Source: an uncultured Bacilli bacterium (GTDB lineage Bacteria; Bacillota_I; Bacilli_A; RF39; UBA660). Taken from it: DNA of 64,000 nt. Position 1 is the stretch's first letter, and the number at the start of each line of letters is the position of its first letter. Positions 33,128 through 41,557 of the stretch are shown here, piece after piece. The notes under the pieces are model-generated. The model was not told the origin of the DNA. It saw only the letters and a list, made by a program, of their open reading frames with translations, and searched no databases. Location of the stretch: assembly GCA_934098565.1 (NCBI GenBank), contig CAKOON010000003.1, positions 62,001-126,000 of the forward strand, read 5' to 3'. Both the position numbers and the translations under genes were made by a program.

Positions 33128-34135
33128 ATGATAAAAGTTGCAATTAATGGATTTGGAAGAATTGGAAGATTAGCATTTAGAGAAATGATTACGAGTAGGG
33201 ATTTAAATGTGGTGGCAATAAATGACTTAGCAACGGCTGAGGAGTTAGCTTATCTATTAAAGTATGACACTAATCATCGTAGTTTCCATGAAAATGAGAT
33301 TGGTTATGAAAATGATAATTTGGTGATAGCAGGAGTTAAAAAAATCAAAGTTTATAGTGAGAAAGACCCCGTTAATTTGCCTTGGCAAGAATTAGAAGTA
33401 GATGTTGTTTTAGAATGTAGTGGTCATTTTACCAAGTATGAAGATGCTTATAAACATATTGAAGCTGGCGCTAAAAAAGTTATTATTTCGGCTCCCGGTA
33501 AAGGTGATATGAAAACCATTGTTTATAATGTTAATCATGATATTTTGGATGGCAGTGAAAAAATCATCTCGGCGGCTTCTTGTACAACAAATTGTATGGC
33601 TCCAGTTGTAAAAGTAATTGAAGATAATGTTGGTATCATTGGGGGGGCGATGAGTACGGTTCATGCTTATACTAATGACCAAGCCACTTTAGATATCACT
33701 CATAATAAAGGAATTTATGCGAGAAGAGGAAGAGCTTGCGCTCAAAATATAGTTCCCGCTTCAACTGGGGCGGCGAAGGCTATTGGCAAAGTAATTCCTA
33801 GCTTAGATGGTAAAATCGTTGGTAAAGCGTTTAGAGTGCCTGTTTCGGATGGTTCGATGATTGATTTGACTTTAGAATTAAAGAAGTCGATAGAAGCTCA
33901 GGAATTGAATAATCTTTTTATAAAAAATCAAAACAGTACTTTAATGGTTACTAATGACCCTGTTGTTTCTAGTGATTGTTTAGGTAAGAAATGTGGAGCG
34001 ATAGTTGACTTGCTATCAACAGAAGTTATTAATTTTAATAATACTTGCTTATGTAAAGTAGTTGCTTGGTATGATAATGAGGTTGGTTATACTCATCAGA
34101 TGATTGAGACTTTAAAATATTTAATGAGTTTATAA
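33128..34135 (+). CDS. gap: glyceraldehyde-3-phosphate dehydrogenase
   Basis: 335 residues, full length. NAD-binding INGFGRIGRLAF at the start, catalytic Cys152 in SAASCTTNCMAPV and His179 in STVHAYTNDQ, phosphate sites GAAKAIGKVIP and RVPVSDGSMIDL. Cytoplasmic step of glycolysis making 1,3-bisphosphoglycerate. The position before Pgk and GpmI suggests one glycolytic block, though each has its own terminator or promoter. Asp33 after the Rossmann strand favours NAD over NADP. Confidence 0.97.
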   Translation: MIKVAINGFGRIGRLAFREMITSRDLNVVAINDLATAEELAYLLKYDTNHRSFHENEIGYENDNLVIAGVKKIKVYSEKDPVNLPWQELEVDVVLECSGHFTKYEDAYKHIEAGAKKVIISAPGKGDMKTIVYNVNHDILDGSEKIISAASCTTNCMAPVVKVIEDNVGIIGGAMSTVHAYTNDQATLDITHNKGIYARRGRACAQNIVPASTGAAKAIGKVIPSLDGKIVGKAFRVPVSDGSMIDLTLELKKSIEAQELNNLFIKNQNSTLMVTNDPVVSSDCLGKKCGAIVDLLSTEVINFNNTCLCKVVAWYDNEVGYTHQMIETLKYLMSL

Positions 34136-34159
34136 GAAAAGGAACTTTTTGAATAATTG

Positions 34160-34199
34160 ACACTTTTAGAATAGTTGTTTCTAGAAGTGTTTATTTTTT
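34160..34199 (+). terminator. rho-independent terminator after gap
   Basis: ACACTTTTAGAA (34160-34171) pairs with TTCTAGAAGTGT (34179-34190) with one G-U, then TTATTTTTT. Confidence 0.88.
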
Positions 34200-34219
34200 G
34201 AGTATTTAAAGAAAATTTT

Positions 34220-34228
34220 TGATATAAT
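34220..34228 (+). promoter_or_regulatory. extended -10 promoter of the 34273-pgk operon
   Basis: TTTTTGATATAAT with TATAAT at 34223-34228 and TGA before it. -35 not evident. Confidence 0.5.
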
Positions 34229-34272
34229 GAGATTGAATTTACGAAAGAAGATAATTAGTGGGGAGAATGCTA

Positions 34273-34539
34273 ATGGATGGTAGAAATGAAAAAAATACAA
34301 AAGTCATAGTTCTTAATGATAAAATGGTTATTGAAGAGGATTTTAAGGAAGAATATCAAGCAGCTAGTTCAGCTCACTTGGAGATGATTAAGAAAATAAT
34401 TAAACAATTGCAAAGTAAGGGTTTAATAAATGGATATGTGGAACAAAATAATATTAGGGATGCTGGCCTTTTGGTTGCCGAGCTAATACATGGTCTGGTT
34501 ATTCAGGTTTTTCCAAAAGTTGATAAAGGAAGGAAATGA
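34273..34539 (+). CDS. conserved-looking hypothetical protein, 88 residues
   Basis: 88 residues from the ATG at 34273, chosen for its distance from SD GTGGGGAG (34258-34265); ATG at 34267 and GTG at 34258 are alternatives. Cytoplasmic, soluble, no Cys. Helix-rich: HLEMIKKIIKQLQSKGLING and DAGLLVAELIHGLVIQVFPK. No family recognised. It is 4 bases before pgk and shares its transcript, so it could be expressed with glycolysis. Confidence 0.6.
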   Translation: MDGRNEKNTKVIVLNDKMVIEEDFKEEYQAASSAHLEMIKKIIKQLQSKGLINGYVEQNNIRDAGLLVAELIHGLVIQVFPKVDKGRK

Positions 34540-34543
34540 TAAA

Positions 34544-35743
34544 ATGAAATGTTTATTACAAGATATGGATATTTTAAATAAAAGAGTTATTGTCCGTTGT
34601 GATTTTAATGTTCCTTTAGAAAATGGGCGTATTCTAGATGATACAAAGATTAAGGCTTCTTTAGAAACTATTAATTATTTAATTGAAAAGAATTGTAAGA
34701 TTATTTTACTTTCTCATATGGGAAAGGTGAAAACTATTGAAGATAAGAAAAAATATTCTTTAAAAGTCGTGGCGGAAAGATTAAATGAATTAGTTAGTAG
34801 TAATGTTATTTTTTCACCGGAGACGAGAAGTAGCTTCTTAGAGATAAAGGCGATGGAGTTACAACCTAAAGAAATATTATTAGTAGAAAATACTCGTTTC
34901 GAAGATATTGATAATGGGTTTGAAAGTAATGATGATATGCAGCTAGCTTCATATTTCGCTTCTTTAGGAGATGTTTTTGTTTTTGATGCTTTTGCTAGTG
35001 CTCATCGTAAGCATGCTTCAACTTATGGAATTACGAAATTTATTCCGAGTTGTCTAGGCTTTTTAGTTCAAAAGGAAATGGATATGTTAAATAAGTATGT
35101 TTTAAATGCTCCTAAGCCTTTTGTAATTATTATGGGGGGAGCTAAAATTGATGATAAATTAGCTTTAGTTGAAAAATTATTACCAAAATGTGATCATATG
35201 CTACTAGCTGGTGGCCTTGCTAACAGTGCTCTTAAATCTTTAGGGCTTAATATTGGTTCTTCTTTAGCAACGGATAGTGAAGAAACTTTAATAAATGTTA
35301 AGAAAATTTTAAGTGAAAATAGTCGTAAAATCATCTTGCCTTTTGACGCCATTGTTGGTAATAAGTATGATGATTCTTTGGCTCTTAGCAAAGATATTAA
35401 CAAAGTAAGTTCTGATGAAGTTATTGGTGATGTTGGTCCGAAGACGTTGGGACAGTACCGAAAAGTTTTGACTGGGGCGAAGACTATTTTTATGAATGGT
35501 ACTTTGGGTATGTATGAAGACAAACGATATAGTAATGGTACTTTAGAGTTATTGAAATTATTAGCTGATTTACCAGCAACAAAGATTGCCGGCGGTGGAG
35601 ATTGTACAAGTGCTATAGATAAGTTTGGCTACCAAGATAAATTTGATTTTATTTCGACTGGTGGTGGGGCGACTTTAGAATACATTATGAATGGTACTTT
35701 GCCAGCGATTGAAGCTATTAATGATGCTGAAGAGGTCTTGTAA
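34544..35743 (+). CDS. pgk: phosphoglycerate kinase
   Basis: 399 residues from ATG at 34544 (SD AAGGAAGGA at 34526-34534). Sequence start MKCLLQDMDILNKRVIVRCDFNVPLENGRILDD is preserved; DAFASAHRKHAS replaces the usual DAFGTAHRAHAS; GGAKIDDKLALVEKLL and C-terminal STGGGATLEYI are intact. It makes ATP from 1,3-bisphosphoglycerate in the cytoplasm. Followed by 148 bases holding the spo0A promoter region. Confidence 0.97.
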   Translation: MKCLLQDMDILNKRVIVRCDFNVPLENGRILDDTKIKASLETINYLIEKNCKIILLSHMGKVKTIEDKKKYSLKVVAERLNELVSSNVIFSPETRSSFLEIKAMELQPKEILLVENTRFEDIDNGFESNDDMQLASYFASLGDVFVFDAFASAHRKHASTYGITKFIPSCLGFLVQKEMDMLNKYVLNAPKPFVIIMGGAKIDDKLALVEKLLPKCDHMLLAGGLANSALKSLGLNIGSSLATDSEETLINVKKILSENSRKIILPFDAIVGNKYDDSLALSKDINKVSSDEVIGDVGPKTLGQYRKVLTGAKTIFMNGTLGMYEDKRYSNGTLELLKLLADLPATKIAGGGDCTSAIDKFGYQDKFDFISTGGGATLEYIMNGTLPAIEAINDAEEVL

Positions 35744-35804
35744 ATAATTAAAGAAAAGTAGATAGATATAAAATTGTAAAGTAAAAAAACAAAAAGTCAT
35801 TTAG

Positions 35805-35822
35805 TTCGACAAAAATTGTCAA
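35805..35822 (+). promoter_or_regulatory. 0A box pair upstream of the spo0A homologue
   Basis: TTCGACA (35805-35811) is the exact complement of TGTCGAA, the Spo0A binding consensus. TTGTCAA (35816-35822) is an imperfect inverted copy 4 bases away (TTGTCGAA would be perfect). It is 70-87 bases before the ATG. Autoregulation is inferred; a lone 7-mer is expected by chance occasionally, but not often at this position. Confidence 0.5.
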
Positions 35823-35831
35823 AATAAAAAG

Positions 35832-35860
35832 TGGAATTTTGTAAAAAAATATTTTATAAT
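35832..35860 (+). promoter_or_regulatory. possible promoter of the spo0A homologue
   Basis: TATAAT at 35855-35860 with a poor -35 TGGAAT (35832-35837) at 17 bases. AGTGGAATT resembles part of a SigH -35, but no SigH -10 follows at the right distance. The -10 is 20 bases upstream of SD TAGGGAG (35880-35886). Confidence 0.35.
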
Positions 35861-35891
35861 AGACATAGGTAGTACGAATAGGGAGAAAATT

Positions 35892-36653
35892 ATGATTAAT
35901 GTACTTATGGTAGATGAAGTATCTAGTATTAAGGCAGTAAAAGAATTTTTGACGAGTAAAAGTAGTACTAATGTCAATATAAAATATAGTTGTAGTGATG
36001 GCCTAGAGGCAATTAAACTAATTAAAGAGAAGTATGACGATTTTGATTGCATTGTGTTATCAACGATTTTGCCGTCTTTAGATGGTATTGGAGTTTTGAA
36101 GTTTTTAAAAAAAGAAAATTTAAATAAGAAAATAATTTTGTATACTTATAATAAAAATACGGACTTGTTAAGAGTACTTACAGATTATAATATATTATTT
36201 TGCTTATATAAAGGTACTGATTTGAATGTTTTAGAAGATAGAATTAATGATGCGGTAACTTTAGATAGTTCGAAGCTGCCAATTGGTTGTAATAAAGATA
36301 TGACAAAGGAAATTTCTAAACTTTTACATGATCTTGGAATGCCTAGTCATATTAAGGGCTATCAATATATTAGGGACTCAATTGCACTTATGTATAATAA
36401 TCCTGATTGTTTGGGAGGGATAACTAAAGAGGTTTATCCCTATATTGCCGAAAAATATAATACCACTCCTTCTAGAGTAGAGCGTGCGATTAGACATGCT
36501 ATTGAAGTGAGTTGGACAAGGGGAGATTATGACTTGATGGAAGAAATCTTTGGTCATTCTGTTGATTTTGATAGAGCCAAACCAACTAATTCAGAATTTT
36601 TAGCGACTTTAGCTGATAAACTAAGTGTTGATAGTAGACATATGGCAAGGTGA
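35892..36653 (+). CDS. spo0A: Spo0A homologue with degenerate receiver domain
   Basis: 253 residues. The C-terminal domain is strongly Spo0A-like: EISKLLHDLGMPSHIKGYQYIR, ITKEVYPYIAEKYNTTPSRVERAIRHAIEVSWTRG (recognition helix SRVERAIRHA) and KPTNSEFLATLADKL. The N-terminal receiver keeps the acidic pocket (Asp8, Glu9) and Lys107 (LYKG) but has IVLSTILPSLDG, with Ser57 where the phospho-accepting Asp should be. In Bacillus this Asp56 receives the phosphorelay signal. The protein should not be activated by ordinary Asp phosphorylation. Single-gene unit with a 0A box upstream and a terminator downstream. Confidence 0.88.
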   Translation: MINVLMVDEVSSIKAVKEFLTSKSSTNVNIKYSCSDGLEAIKLIKEKYDDFDCIVLSTILPSLDGIGVLKFLKKENLNKKIILYTYNKNTDLLRVLTDYNILFCLYKGTDLNVLEDRINDAVTLDSSKLPIGCNKDMTKEISKLLHDLGMPSHIKGYQYIRDSIALMYNNPDCLGGITKEVYPYIAEKYNTTPSRVERAIRHAIEVSWTRGDYDLMEEIFGHSVDFDRAKPTNSEFLATLADKLSVDSRHMAR

Positions 36654-36680
36654 CTTTAAGATTGTTCTTAGAGTTTTTTT
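36654..36680 (+). terminator. rho-independent terminator after spo0A homologue
   Basis: CTTTAAGA (36654-36661), loop TTGT, TCTTAGAG (36666-36673) with one G-U, then seven T residues. It starts directly after the stop codon. Confidence 0.82.
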
Positions 36681-36792
36681 ATTAAGACTAGAAAGATGCT
36701 TTTGCGGTGGTAAAAGATATTGTGAAATATCAGAAGAATAATAAATTCATAGGAAAATGACTTGAGTAAATGGTTAAAATTAGGTAAAGTAC

Positions 36793-36822
36793 TTGTCATT
36801 AAAAGATGATTTGTGGTACTAT
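36793..36822 (+). promoter_or_regulatory. promoter of gpmI
   Basis: TTGTCA (36793-36798), 18-base spacer, TACTAT (36817-36822). Confidence 0.5.
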
Positions 36823-36876
36823 TTTAGTGCTATATTGTTAGATAAAACTTCTTAAATAGTTAGAAAAGAGATTTTT

Positions 36877-38403
36877 ATGAAAAAAGTATTAACAATAATA
36901 TTAGATGGTTTTGGTTTAAGAAATACGGTGCATGGAAATGCGGTGAAGTTGGCAAAAATGCCTAATTTTAAAGAGCTATGGAATAAATATCCTCATAGTC
37001 AGTTGCTGGCTTCTGAACGTGCTGTTGGCTTAGAAAAAGGACAAATGGGTAACAGTGAAGTAGGACATACTACTTTGGGAGCTGGTCGTTTGATTAAACA
37101 AAATTTTATGGAAATAACGGACTGGTTTAGTAAGAAAGAAATTCTTAAGAATGAAGCTTTCTTAGAGATGGTTAATTATGCTAAAGAAAATAATAAACCT
37201 ATTCATATGTTAGGACTTTTATCTGATGGGGGGATTCATTCGCATATTAAATTTAATTTGTGGATGCTAGATTATCTTTATGAAGCCGGGGTTAAAGAAA
37301 TATATGTTCATGCGATTACTGATGGTCGAGATACTTCAGTAATGAGTAGTGAGACTTATATTGATGAAGCTAATGCTAAGTTAAAAACATATGGTTATAA
37401 AGAAGTAGCTAGCGTTTGTGGTCGTTACTATGCAATGGATCGTGATAAAAAATGGGACCGTACGAAACTTTACAGTGATATGTTGACCTTAGGGACGGGG
37501 GCTAGGGTTAAAGATTTAAAGGAAGCTATTAACTTCTGCTATAAGAAGAATGTAACAGATGAGTTTTTACCACCAATTATCATGGAAGATACGCCAAAGA
37601 TAATGGATGGGGACATTGTTCTATGGATGAATTATCGTCCTGATAGAGCTAAACAAATTTTACAAGTTTTAACTGATACTAAGTTTGACATTTATGATAC
37701 AGTTAAATTTAATAATTTGAAGACTTATACAATTTACCCAATTGCTGAGGCTAAGAATTCAAAATCGTTCTTAAATTTAATGGAAGTTAAAAATAGTTTG
37801 GGCGTTTATTTAGCTCAGTTAGGTTTGACACAAGCTAGGATTGCGGAAACCGAGAAGTACGCGCATGTAACTTATTTTTTTGATGGCGGTAAAGAGTATA
37901 AACTTGAAAAATGTGATCGCTTCTTAATACCTAGTCCTAAGGTAGCAACTTATGATTTAAAACCAGAGATGAGTTGCAAAGATGTAACAAAAACTTGTTT
38001 AAAGTGTATGGACAAGGGATATGATTTTATCTTAGTTAATTTTGCTAATCCGGATATGGTAGGACATACTGGTAACTTGGAAGCGACAATCGAGGCTTTA
38101 GAAGTAATAGATTATTGTCTTGGTACTATTTATAGCAAAGCTTTAGATGATGATTATACTTTATTTATAATGGCTGATCATGGTAATTGTGATTATATGT
38201 TGGATGACAATGATAATGTGATTACAACGCACTCTTTATATCCTGTACCTTTCATTGTTACGGATGAAACTGTTAAGCTAAGAAATGGTGATTTGACTAT
38301 GGTAGCGCCTACCATCCTTAAATATATGGATATCGCATGTCCACCAGAGATGAAGGCTACAGAAAATTTATTTGCACCGGAAAACGATGATAATAATAAG
38401 TAA
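36877..38403 (+). CDS. gpmI: 2,3-bisphosphoglycerate-independent phosphoglycerate mutase
   Basis: 508 residues, full length. Alkaline-phosphatase superfamily: ILDGFGLR metal site, phospho-Ser60 in GQMGNSEVGHTTLGAG, HAITDGRDT, GRYYAMDRDKKWDR, and C-terminal metal sites NPDMVGHTG and MADHGNCD. Mn-dependent conversion of 3- to 2-phosphoglycerate. Own promoter and terminator. It sits directly before the S10 ribosomal cluster, where str genes are often found in other Firmicutes. Confidence 0.97.
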   Translation: MKKVLTIILDGFGLRNTVHGNAVKLAKMPNFKELWNKYPHSQLLASERAVGLEKGQMGNSEVGHTTLGAGRLIKQNFMEITDWFSKKEILKNEAFLEMVNYAKENNKPIHMLGLLSDGGIHSHIKFNLWMLDYLYEAGVKEIYVHAITDGRDTSVMSSETYIDEANAKLKTYGYKEVASVCGRYYAMDRDKKWDRTKLYSDMLTLGTGARVKDLKEAINFCYKKNVTDEFLPPIIMEDTPKIMDGDIVLWMNYRPDRAKQILQVLTDTKFDIYDTVKFNNLKTYTIYPIAEAKNSKSFLNLMEVKNSLGVYLAQLGLTQARIAETEKYAHVTYFFDGGKEYKLEKCDRFLIPSPKVATYDLKPEMSCKDVTKTCLKCMDKGYDFILVNFANPDMVGHTGNLEATIEALEVIDYCLGTIYSKALDDDYTLFIMADHGNCDYMLDDNDNVITTHSLYPVPFIVTDETVKLRNGDLTMVAPTILKYMDIACPPEMKATENLFAPENDDNNK

Positions 38404-38449
38404 CAGTTAGTAAATTTGATAAGAATAGTAATAAGAGATAAATAGAAGA

Positions 38450-38477
38450 ACCTTCGAGAATGAAGGTCCTTTTTTTG
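38450..38477 (+). terminator. rho-independent terminator after gpmI
   Basis: ACCTTC (38450-38455), loop GAGAAT, GAAGGT (38462-38467), CC and eight T residues. Confidence 0.85.
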
Positions 38478-38556
38478 GTAAAAATATTTTATTTTAAAGT
38501 AATGGTTTAAACGTAAAATTGAGGAGTTAAATTAATATAAAAAGTGCAAAAAACAC

Positions 38557-38586
38557 TTGATTTCTATGGGAAAAGTATGGTATTAT
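38557..38586 (+). promoter_or_regulatory. promoter of the S10 ribosomal cluster
   Basis: TTGATT (38557-38562), 18-base spacer, TATTAT (38581-38586). The next good terminator downstream is at 52639, so this may drive about 14 kb. Confidence 0.6.
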
Positions 38587-38589
38587 TTT

Positions 38590-38729
38590 GATTGTATGAC
38601 TGCAGGGATGTGTGAGGTTGCTGATACACTAGGCAAAGTTGATTGATGAAATTCAGCTAAAAATGGTGACATCAGGTAATTCATAACGGAGCAAGTCTAT
38701 ACTAGATATAGGCGAAGGGAGGACATATA
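38590..38729 (+). promoter_or_regulatory. structured leader of the S10 operon (candidate autoregulatory RNA)
   Basis: About 140 bases between promoter and rpsJ, richer in G and C than surrounding intergenic DNA, with possible pairings such as CTATACTAGATATAG (38697-38711, self-complementary). It ends with SD GGGAGG (38715-38720). S10 operons of other bacteria are controlled by L4 at a leader; no specific match was recognised. Confidence 0.35.
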
Positions 38730-39035
38730 ATGTCGAAAATACGCATTAATCTTAAGGCATATGATCATAGAAGCATTGATTTAGCTGCTGGCAAGATTGT
38801 AGATGTTGTAAAAAGAACTGGGGGAGTTATTTCTGGTCCAATTCCTCTTCCTACTGAAATCGAAAAGGTTACAGTATTAAGAGCTGTACATAAGTACAAA
38901 GATGCACGTGAACAATTTGAATCACGTACTCATAAGAGACTAATTGAAGTAAAAGAACCTAGTAAAGAAACTATTGAGGCTCTAAGTCGTTTAGACTTAC
39001 CAAGTGGAGTTGCAATTAGTATTAAACAATTATAA
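38730..39035 (+). CDS. rpsJ: 30S ribosomal protein S10
   Basis: 101 residues, full length. IRINLKAYDHRSIDLAA at the start, GPIPLPTEIEKVTVLR in the middle and KRLIEVKEP near the end. It sits in the 30S head and also acts as NusE in antitermination. First gene of the S10 cluster; rplC follows after 20 bases. Confidence 0.99.
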   Translation: MSKIRINLKAYDHRSIDLAAGKIVDVVKRTGGVISGPIPLPTEIEKVTVLRAVHKYKDAREQFESRTHKRLIEVKEPSKETIEALSRLDLPSGVAISIKQL

Positions 39036-39055
39036 TAAATAATGGAGGAAAAATT

Positions 39056-39775
39056 ATGAAAGGAATCTTAGGACGTAAGGTTGGAATGACTGAAGTCTTC
39101 ACTAAAGAAGGTAAAGTAATTCCTGTCACAGTAATTGAAGTCGAAAAAAATACCGTTATGCAAGTTAAAACTGTTGAAAATGACGGTTATAATGCAATTC
39201 AGTTAGGCGTATGTGACAAAAAAGAAAAGAACGCCACTAAAGCTAGTATTGGTCATGCTAAAAAGGCTAATACAAATCCTAAGCGCTTCTTAAAAGAAAT
39301 AAGAGATTATGAAGGCTCTTATAACTTAGGGGATACAATAGATGCTTCCTTATTTACTGCTGGTGAAGTAGTAGATGTTACAGGAACAAGTAAAGGTCAC
39401 GGAACACAAGGTGTTATTAAACGCCATGGCCAAAAGAGTGGTCCATCTGCACACGGATCACGTTATCATAGAAGACCAGGTTCAATGGGTACTATGAGAC
39501 CAATGAGAGTATTACCAGGTAAAGCTTTACCAGGACATATGGGTTGCGAAACTGTTACTATTCAAAATTTAGTAATTGTTGATGCTAATCCAGCTGAAAA
39601 TTACATTTTAGTTAGTGGTAATGTTCCCGGTGCAAAACAATCTTTAGTTTTAATCAAATCTGCTGCTAAAAATGAAAGAAAAGCAGAAAATAATGAATTG
39701 GTTTCATACGAAACAGTTGTTGATAGCGTTGCTAACGACGATGTAGAAGCTAAAGAAGAAAGCCAAGAAAATTAA
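39056..39775 (+). CDS. rplC: 50S ribosomal protein L3 with acidic C-terminal extension
   Basis: 239 residues; the usual bacterial length is about 205-210. GILGRKVGMTEVF at the start, the long loop GTQGVIKRHGQKSGPSAHGS, then RRPGSMGT reaching the peptidyl transferase centre. About 30 extra residues after KSAAKN are acidic and Asn/Ser-rich and end EAKEESQEN. The extension resembles that of L11 in this window. Confidence 0.98.
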   Translation: MKGILGRKVGMTEVFTKEGKVIPVTVIEVEKNTVMQVKTVENDGYNAIQLGVCDKKEKNATKASIGHAKKANTNPKRFLKEIRDYEGSYNLGDTIDASLFTAGEVVDVTGTSKGHGTQGVIKRHGQKSGPSAHGSRYHRRPGSMGTMRPMRVLPGKALPGHMGCETVTIQNLVIVDANPAENYILVSGNVPGAKQSLVLIKSAAKNERKAENNELVSYETVVDSVANDDVEAKEESQEN

Positions 39776-39798
39776 TTTTCTAGAAAGGTGATTAATCT

Positions 39799-40422
39799 AT
39801 GGCAAAAGTTGAAGTAAAAAATTTAAAAAATGAAAAAACTAAAGATTTAACATTAAATGCCAAAGTATTTGGCGTTGAAGTAAATGAAGTTGTTTTGAAG
39901 AAAGCAATCGATTTACAACTTGCGGCTACTAGACAAGGAACTGCCAAAACTAAGACAGTTGCTGAAGTATCTGGTGGCGGAAGAAAACCTTGGAGACAAA
40001 AAGGTACTGGTCGTGCTCGTCAAGGTAGTATTCGTGCTACACAATGGCGTGGCGGTGGAATCGCTGGTGGCGTAGTTCCTCGTGATTACACATTCAAAAT
40101 GAATAAAAAAGAAAGAAGCTTAGCTCTTAAGAGTGCTTTAACTGATAAAGTTAAGAATAAAGAATTAATTGTTGTTGATTCTTTAGAACTTGCAGATAGC
40201 AAGACTAAGACTGTTAAAGACTTACTTAAGACTTTGGGCTTAGACGGCAAAGTGTTATTTGTAACTGCTGATGAAGCTGCTAATTTGTATCTAGCAACAA
40301 GAAATCTTGGTTATACTTATACACTTATGAGTGATGAAATTAACTGCTATGATTTAGTTAATGCTGATTATGTAGTTATGGAAGAAGCTGCTGTTAAAAT
40401 GATAGAGGAGGCACTTAAATAA
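39799..40422 (+). CDS. rplD: 50S ribosomal protein L4
   Basis: 207 residues. The tunnel-lining loop is clear: EVSGGGRKPWRQKGTGRARQGS, then RGGGIAGGVVPRDY. L4 represses the S10 operon in Gammaproteobacteria; whether it does so here is unknown. The stop overlaps the rplW start (TAATG). Confidence 0.99.
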   Translation: MAKVEVKNLKNEKTKDLTLNAKVFGVEVNEVVLKKAIDLQLAATRQGTAKTKTVAEVSGGGRKPWRQKGTGRARQGSIRATQWRGGGIAGGVVPRDYTFKMNKKERSLALKSALTDKVKNKELIVVDSLELADSKTKTVKDLLKTLGLDGKVLFVTADEAANLYLATRNLGYTYTLMSDEINCYDLVNADYVVMEEAAVKMIEEALK

Positions 40423-40697
40423 TGAAAGATTATACTGATGTAATTATTGCACCTGTTATAACTGAAAAATCTATGTATGCTAAAAATAATGGTGTATATA
40501 CATTTAAAGTTAGTAAAAGTGCTAACAAAATCCAAATTAAGAATGCTATTGAAAAGTATTTTGGTGTTAAGGTTGCAAGCGTTAATACTGTAAATACTAA
40601 GGCTAAGAGTAAAAGAGTAGGTCGTTATACAGGAAAAACTAAGACTTACAAGAAAGCTATCGTTACATTAAAAGATGGCGAAAAGATAGAATATTAG
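40422..40697 (+). CDS. rplW: 50S ribosomal protein L23
   Basis: 91 residues. IIAPVITEKSM at the start and VNTVNTKAKSKRVGRYTGKT for the RNA-binding loop. It surrounds the exit tunnel and docks trigger factor and SRP. Translationally coupled to rplD; SD GAGGAGG lies inside rplD. Confidence 0.98.
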   Translation: MKDYTDVIIAPVITEKSMYAKNNGVYTFKVSKSANKIQIKNAIEKYFGVKVASVNTVNTKAKSKRVGRYTGKTKTYKKAIVTLKDGEKIEY

Positions 40698-40713
40698 GAT
40701 AGGAGCTGATATT

Positions 40714-41544
40714 ATGCCAATTAAGAAATATAAACCTACTACTAATGGTAGAAGAGGTATGTCGACACTTGCTAATACAGAAATTACTACTGCTACTCCT
40801 GAAAAAAGCCTTTTAGTTAAAAAGGCTAAATCTGGTGGTAGAAATAATCAAGGTAGAATGACTGTTCAACACATTGGTGGCGGCGCTAAACAAAAATATA
40901 GAATAATTGATTTTAAGAGAAATAAGACTGGTGTAACTGGTAAAGTTGCTACTATTGAATATGATCCAAATCGTAATGCTAATATTGCTCTTATTAATTA
41001 TTTAGATGGTGAAAAAAGATATATTATTGCACCAAAAGATTTAAAAGTGGGAATGATTATTGAATCTGGTAGAGATGCTGATATTAAAGTTGGTAATGCT
41101 CTTCCTCTAGAAGCTATTCCTGTTGGTACTGTTGTTCATTGCATCGAACTTCAACCAGGAAAGGGCGCTGAACTAGCTCGTTCTGCTGGCGCTAGTGCTC
41201 AAATTCTTGGTCGTGAAGGTAAATATGTAATGTTAAGATTACAATCTGGCGAAACAAGAAAGGTTTTAGGTACTTGTATGGCTACAATCGGTGTTGTAGG
41301 TAATGAAGACTTTGAACTTGTAAACATTGGTAAGGCTGGTAGAAAACGTCATATGGGCGTTAATCCAACAAACCGTGGTTCTGTTATGAACCCTAATGAC
41401 CACCCACATGGTGGTGGCGAAGGCCGTACTCCAATTGGACGTAAAGCACCAATGACTCCATGGGGTAAACCAGCTCTAGGCTTGAAGACTAGAAAAAATA
41501 AAAAAGCATCTGACAAGTTAATTGTTAGTCGTAGAAAGAAATAG
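40714..41544 (+). CDS. rplB: 50S ribosomal protein L2
   Basis: 276 residues, full length. KKYKPTTNGRRGMS at the start, GGRNNQGRMTVQHIGGGAKQKYR, and the catalytic-centre region NPNDHPHGGGEGRTPIGRK with the conserved His. It is needed for subunit association and peptidyl transfer. SD ATAGGAG before ATG. Confidence 0.99.
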   Translation: MPIKKYKPTTNGRRGMSTLANTEITTATPEKSLLVKKAKSGGRNNQGRMTVQHIGGGAKQKYRIIDFKRNKTGVTGKVATIEYDPNRNANIALINYLDGEKRYIIAPKDLKVGMIIESGRDADIKVGNALPLEAIPVGTVVHCIELQPGKGAELARSAGASAQILGREGKYVMLRLQSGETRKVLGTCMATIGVVGNEDFELVNIGKAGRKRHMGVNPTNRGSVMNPNDHPHGGGEGRTPIGRKAPMTPWGKPALGLKTRKNKKASDKLIVSRRKK

Positions 41545-41557
41545 GAGGAAATAAATA

